Shown: positions 31,489 to 33,470 of the stretch, piece after piece | How positions within the stretch are numbered: position 1 is the first letter of the stretch | Layout: each line of letters starts with the position of its first letter | NCBI GenBank assembly: GCA_028278425.1 | Contig: JANQEJ010000089.1 | Coordinates: 1-33,470 of the forward strand | Source of the DNA: Planctomycetota bacterium | GTDB taxonomy: Bacteria; Planctomycetota; UBA1135; GCA-002686595 | Length of the DNA: 33,470 nt | Direction: 5' to 3' | The notes under the pieces: generated by a model | The model's input: only the letters and a program-made list of their open reading frames with translations | Database searches by the model: none | Told to the model about the DNA's origin: nothing | Position numbers and translations under genes: made by a program

Positions 31489-33435
31489 CTACAACGCGAA
31501 GAACATCACGATGCGGTCCGACTGGTCCCCGTCGAAGTTGAGGTCCTTCTGGACCGAGTTCTCGCGCACGACGTAGGCGGCGCCGCCGTCCCCCTGGGAG
31601 AAGACGCCGGGCTCCGTTCCAGGCGACAGGATGCCGACGAACTTCGTCTGGTCGAGCTGGTCGAGCGGCGTTGCCAGGAGCACGGTCGAGTTGGTGCCGC
31701 CCAGCATGTCCCAGTTGACGCTGTCGGCGGACTCCTCGATGCGGAACAGCACCCTGCCGTCCGTGATCGCCATGTCCGGCGTCACCGTCCCCTCGGTGAT
31801 CGCCACGGGCGGCCCGGGGAAGTCCAGGTCGTCGGGGTCGTCGTCGCTGAAGACGGCGAAGGTCGGCACCGTGTCGTCCAGATCCTGGTCGCCGGTGTTG
31901 AGCGAGAAACCGGCCACGTCCTCCTGACGCGAGATCAGGAGGCGTTGACCGTCCTCCGACTCGGCCATCCAGTCCGTGCCCACGTAGAAGCCGCTGCCGG
32001 CGGAATGGTCGTAGGTGTAGGACGCCGTCACGCCGTCGAGCGGATCGATCCACGCCACGAGATCGTGGGTCTGCAGGCCGTCGCCGTCGTGGTCACGCTC
32101 GTCCGCGGACTCGGAGGCGACGATCACGAAGCGCCCGTCCAGGACCGCCACGCCCAGGGCGCCGCCCAACGGGAGCGCGCCCGCCACCATGTCGTCGACG
32201 ACGCCGAACGGGAGGATCGGCTCCTGGGCCTCGGTCCAGCGGAAGACGAAGTCGTTGAAGTCGCCGTCGCCGTTCAGGTTGCAGGGGTCGCCGAGCGAGC
32301 CCTCGAGGCTGAGGGTGCCGACGAAGCCCGGCGAGCCGCCGACGTCGGGGATGGCCACGATGCGCAGATTCGCCACGAGGCCCGTGTTCACCGGCGGGTC
32401 CGCGACGGGGTTCAAGCTCCAGGGCAGGAAGTTCAGGAAGACGAGGATGTTGTCGCCCAGGTCGAGGTCCCCTCCCGCCGGACAGTGGGGCGGGTTCCAC
32501 GCCGGGTCGAAGAGGGACAGGTCGTTCAGGTTCAAGCCCTGGTTCGCCTCGCTGACCGAGAACGCCACCAGCCAGTCCCCCACGCCGCGGCTCGCCGCCT
32601 GCACCGGGGATCCGGGGCCGGGCAGGGCGAGCCCGACGTTGCGGATCGGCGCGGCCGGATCGGAGGAGTCGTGCAACGCCAGGATCGCGGTGTCGATCTG
32701 ATCTCCGTCGTTGTTGAGCTCGCGGCCCTCGATCGTCTCGTCCTGCCGGAGGAACACGAGCCCCTCGTCGGTGAAGTGGAAGCGCGGATCCAGCGTGAAG
32801 GCTCCGTCGGAGTCGTTCAGCCGGATCGGCGTGGTCGGCGACTGGGGCGGCAGGAAGTTGAGCGTCGTCTCGGGCGGCGTCAGCGCCGCCGGAGCATCGA
32901 TGTAATAGAGCCCGCCCTGGGCGACGAACACCGGGTCGTCCACGGCGAGGTTGGGCAGCCCGACGAACTTGAGGAACGGCAGCGTGAGCGACCAGTGCAG
33001 GAGGACGACGTCGTTCTGTGCGCCGTCCCCGTCCCAGTCCTTGTTGTCCTCGTCCTCGTCGACGAGGACGTAGATCTGATCGCCGGCGATGAACGCCTCG
33101 ACGGCCGCCACGCGGAGCAGCGTCTCGGCACCCCCCGGGACGAAGATGACCGACGCCACGAGGTCGGCGAAGTCACCGTCGAGGTTGAGGTCCGTCCCGC
33201 CGGCGCCGGAGTTCGCCTCGCTCGCGAGGTAGACCACGAAGTCGCCGCTTTGGACCAGCGGCGCCTGGTCGAGCGTGGCGTACAGGGAGGCCCGCGGCAC
33301 GAGGAACGCGGCGCCGCCCCCGCCGCTGCTACCTCCGAAGAGGTCGGAGCACGACGAAAGGGTCCCGGCGGCGACGAGCGTCAGGGCCAGGAAGAGAGCG
33401 CGCCGGGGCGCCGGCGTTCCGAGACGTTGAGGCAT
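31489..33435 (-). CDS. lipoprotein with recurrent Asp-rich LNxDGDxxDxV motifs
   Basis: The 648-aa product has a lipoprotein signal with lipobox LSSC (Cys29), then a Gly/Ser-rich linker. About eight copies of a motif follow, each a calcium-loop-like L(N/D)xDGD followed by D, a hydrophobic strand and often F or W. Examples are LNLDGDFADLVASVIF, DWDGDGAQNDVVLLHW, LNNDGDQIDTAIL, LNGDGDFNDFVFRW and LNFDGDQSDRIVMFF; a few are degenerate. Spacing is irregular (about 60-110 aa), which suggests propeller blades with long loops, unlike plain FG-GAP repeats. No enzyme motif was seen. A surface binding protein is the simplest guess. It is transcribed toward the porin gene. The ATG at 33435 has no strong ribosome-binding site, and its promoter lies at or beyond the window end. 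Confidence 0.78.
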   Translation of the reverse strand: MPQRLGTPAPRRALFLALTLVAAGTLSSCSDLFGGSSGGGGAAFLVPRASLYATLDQAPLVQSGDFVVYLASEANSGAGGTDLNLDGDFADLVASVIFVPGGAETLLRVAAVEAFIAGDQIYVLVDEDEDNKDWDGDGAQNDVVLLHWSLTLPFLKFVGLPNLAVDDPVFVAQGGLYYIDAPAALTPPETTLNFLPPQSPTTPIRLNDSDGAFTLDPRFHFTDEGLVFLRQDETIEGRELNNDGDQIDTAILALHDSSDPAAPIRNVGLALPGPGSPVQAASRGVGDWLVAFSVSEANQGLNLNDLSLFDPAWNPPHCPAGGDLDLGDNILVFLNFLPWSLNPVADPPVNTGLVANLRIVAIPDVGGSPGFVGTLSLEGSLGDPCNLNGDGDFNDFVFRWTEAQEPILPFGVVDDMVAGALPLGGALGVAVLDGRFVIVASESADERDHDGDGLQTHDLVAWIDPLDGVTASYTYDHSAGSGFYVGTDWMAESEDGQRLLISRQEDVAGFSLNTGDQDLDDTVPTFAVFSDDDPDDLDFPGPPVAITEGTVTPDMAITDGRVLFRIEESADSVNWDMLGGTNSTVLLATPLDQLDQTKFVGILSPGTEPGVFSQGDGGAAYVVRENSVQKDLNFDGDQSDRIVMFFAL

Positions 33436-33470
33436 GGGGCTTCGCTGGGCCAGAGGGCGGGAGCAGCCAA

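Overview
The window is high-GC chromosomal DNA, most likely from a Planctomycetota bacterium or a close relative. This is an inference. It rests on a Ser/Thr kinase fused to a formylglycine-generating-enzyme-like (FGE-like) domain, a kinase-linked ECF sigma remnant, DUF1573 lipoproteins, many FG-GAP/VCBS propeller proteins, a CRTAC1-type ASPIC/UnbV protein, and nearly every product carrying an export signal. No species can be named, and no rRNA, tRNA, CRISPR array, insertion sequence or phage gene was seen.

Layout. (1) 1-6.0 kb: a frameshifted ECF sigma remnant runs off the left edge, divergent from a kinase/FGE-like gene that is followed 24 bp later by an FG-GAP lipoprotein. (2) 6.0-15.9 kb: a redox-rich block. 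A minus-strand run encodes a six-repeat FG-GAP protein, a galactose/glyoxal-oxidase-like copper radical oxidase, a multicopper oxidase and a CRTAC1-type protein. Divergent from it, a YtkA-like lipoprotein overlaps a di-heme MauG/cytochrome c peroxidase-type gene. (3) 15.9-22.0 kb: a minus-strand operon of a DUF1573-like lipoprotein, a secreted protein with ten mature cysteines and a leader-like motif, a C39-like papain-fold/DUF1573 fusion protein, and a membrane-anchored chain of about eight carboxypeptidase-regulatory-like domains. (4) 22.0-25.9 kb: a hairpin-rich intergenic region, a secreted protein of unknown function, and a GAF-PAS histidine kinase/LuxR-type response regulator pair. (5) 25.9-29.6 kb: a minus-strand run of a secreted propeller-like protein and two SGNH-hydrolase-like proteins. 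(6) 29.8-33.4 kb: a small secreted protein and a porin, convergent with a lipoprotein built on a recurrent Asp-rich motif.

How the genes may work together. The radical oxidase is expected to release H2O2 and the di-heme protein could consume it, so block 2 may be a periplasmic or surface oxidation module. In block 3 the gene order suggests a secreted cysteine-rich precursor with a dedicated papain-fold partner. It is the strongest candidate in the window for an undescribed system, although the C39-like domain lacks the usual acidic residue and so may not be an active protease.
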